From the NCBI GenBank assembly GCA_018813085.1, contig JAHJCI010000047.1, positions 1-13,005 of the forward strand: a DNA stretch of 13,005 nt, read 5' to 3'. Below the pieces are notes generated by a model that saw nothing but the letters and a program-made list of their open reading frames with translations, did no database searches and was not told the DNA's origin. The translations under genes were made by a program, and so were the position numbers. The stretch is from Candidatus Omnitrophota bacterium. Its GTDB lineage: Bacteria > Omnitrophota > Gorgyraeia > Gygaellales > JAHJCI01. Below are positions 12,946-13,005 of the stretch, in pieces. The stretch's first letter is position 1. The number at the start of each line of letters is the position of its first letter.

Positions 12946-13005
12946 ATGAAAATCAATAAGATTAATGTTAAAATATTTAAAATAAAGAACAGGCGGGGTT
13001 ATGCA
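12946..13005 (+). CDS. 5' end of an unidentified small basic protein (partial)
   Basis: An ATG opens a frame that runs off the right edge after 20 codons. It reads MKINKINVKIFKIK followed by NRRGYA, so it is rich in Lys and Ile. A purine-rich stretch, AGATAAAGAGAG, just upstream can serve as ribosome site. No family is recognised from this fragment. Confidence 0.45.
   Translation, partial: MKINKINVKIFKIKNRRGYA

Overview
The window is moderately AT-rich bacterial chromosome with tightly packed genes and short intergenic gaps. A lipoprotein with a BamE-like domain and an AsmA-like protein point to a Gram-negative (diderm) cell. Gene style, the abundance of small hypothetical proteins and a GGGGACGTTCCCC-type repeat resemble uncultivated lineages such as Omnitrophota. 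That placement is inference from general resemblance, and no rRNA or tRNA is present to confirm it.

Layout. Positions 1-77 hold the tail of an unknown gene, followed by a BamE/SmpA-like lipoprotein (89-481). Convergent to it is a 1041-residue elongation factor G (489-3614, minus) in which a complete EF-G is fused to a membrane anchor, a roughly 200-residue coiled coil and an acidic Pro/Glu-rich linker. This is the most unusual object in the window. Divergent from it is a PAS-PAS-HD-GYP c-di-GMP phosphodiesterase (3754-5133) whose -10 box sits so close to the ATG that the mRNA is probably leaderless. Next come a promoter, a short leader ending in a strong intrinsic terminator, an AsmA-like protein (5361-6176) and a 55-residue PLDc_N-type membrane protein (6203-6370).

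The second half starts with a PilZ protein (6529-6930) overlapping an RsuA/RluB-type pseudouridine synthase (6905-7618). A CNNM/CBS transporter-like protein (7649-8641) and a stand-alone receiver (8644-9027) follow, then a probably decayed secreted-protein gene (9017-9273), a Na+/Ca2+ exchanger (9297-10253) and a diacylglycerol-kinase-family lipid kinase (10275-11153). A four-cysteine small protein (11285-11497) has a leader that can fold over its Shine-Dalgarno. The apparent operon NIL-domain protein, ECF sigma factor, zinc-finger anti-sigma factor (11668-12787) lies behind a promoter with a perfect 7-bp dyad in its spacer. The window closes with 31-bp tandem repeats, a palindrome and the start of another gene.

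Themes. There is a c-di-GMP turnover and response pair (HD-GYP and PilZ), cation transport (CNNM, CaCA), envelope proteins (lipoprotein, AsmA-like, PLDc_N, lipid kinase) and a compact extracytoplasmic-stress style regulon controller. Nothing indicates phage, CRISPR or integrated plasmid DNA.
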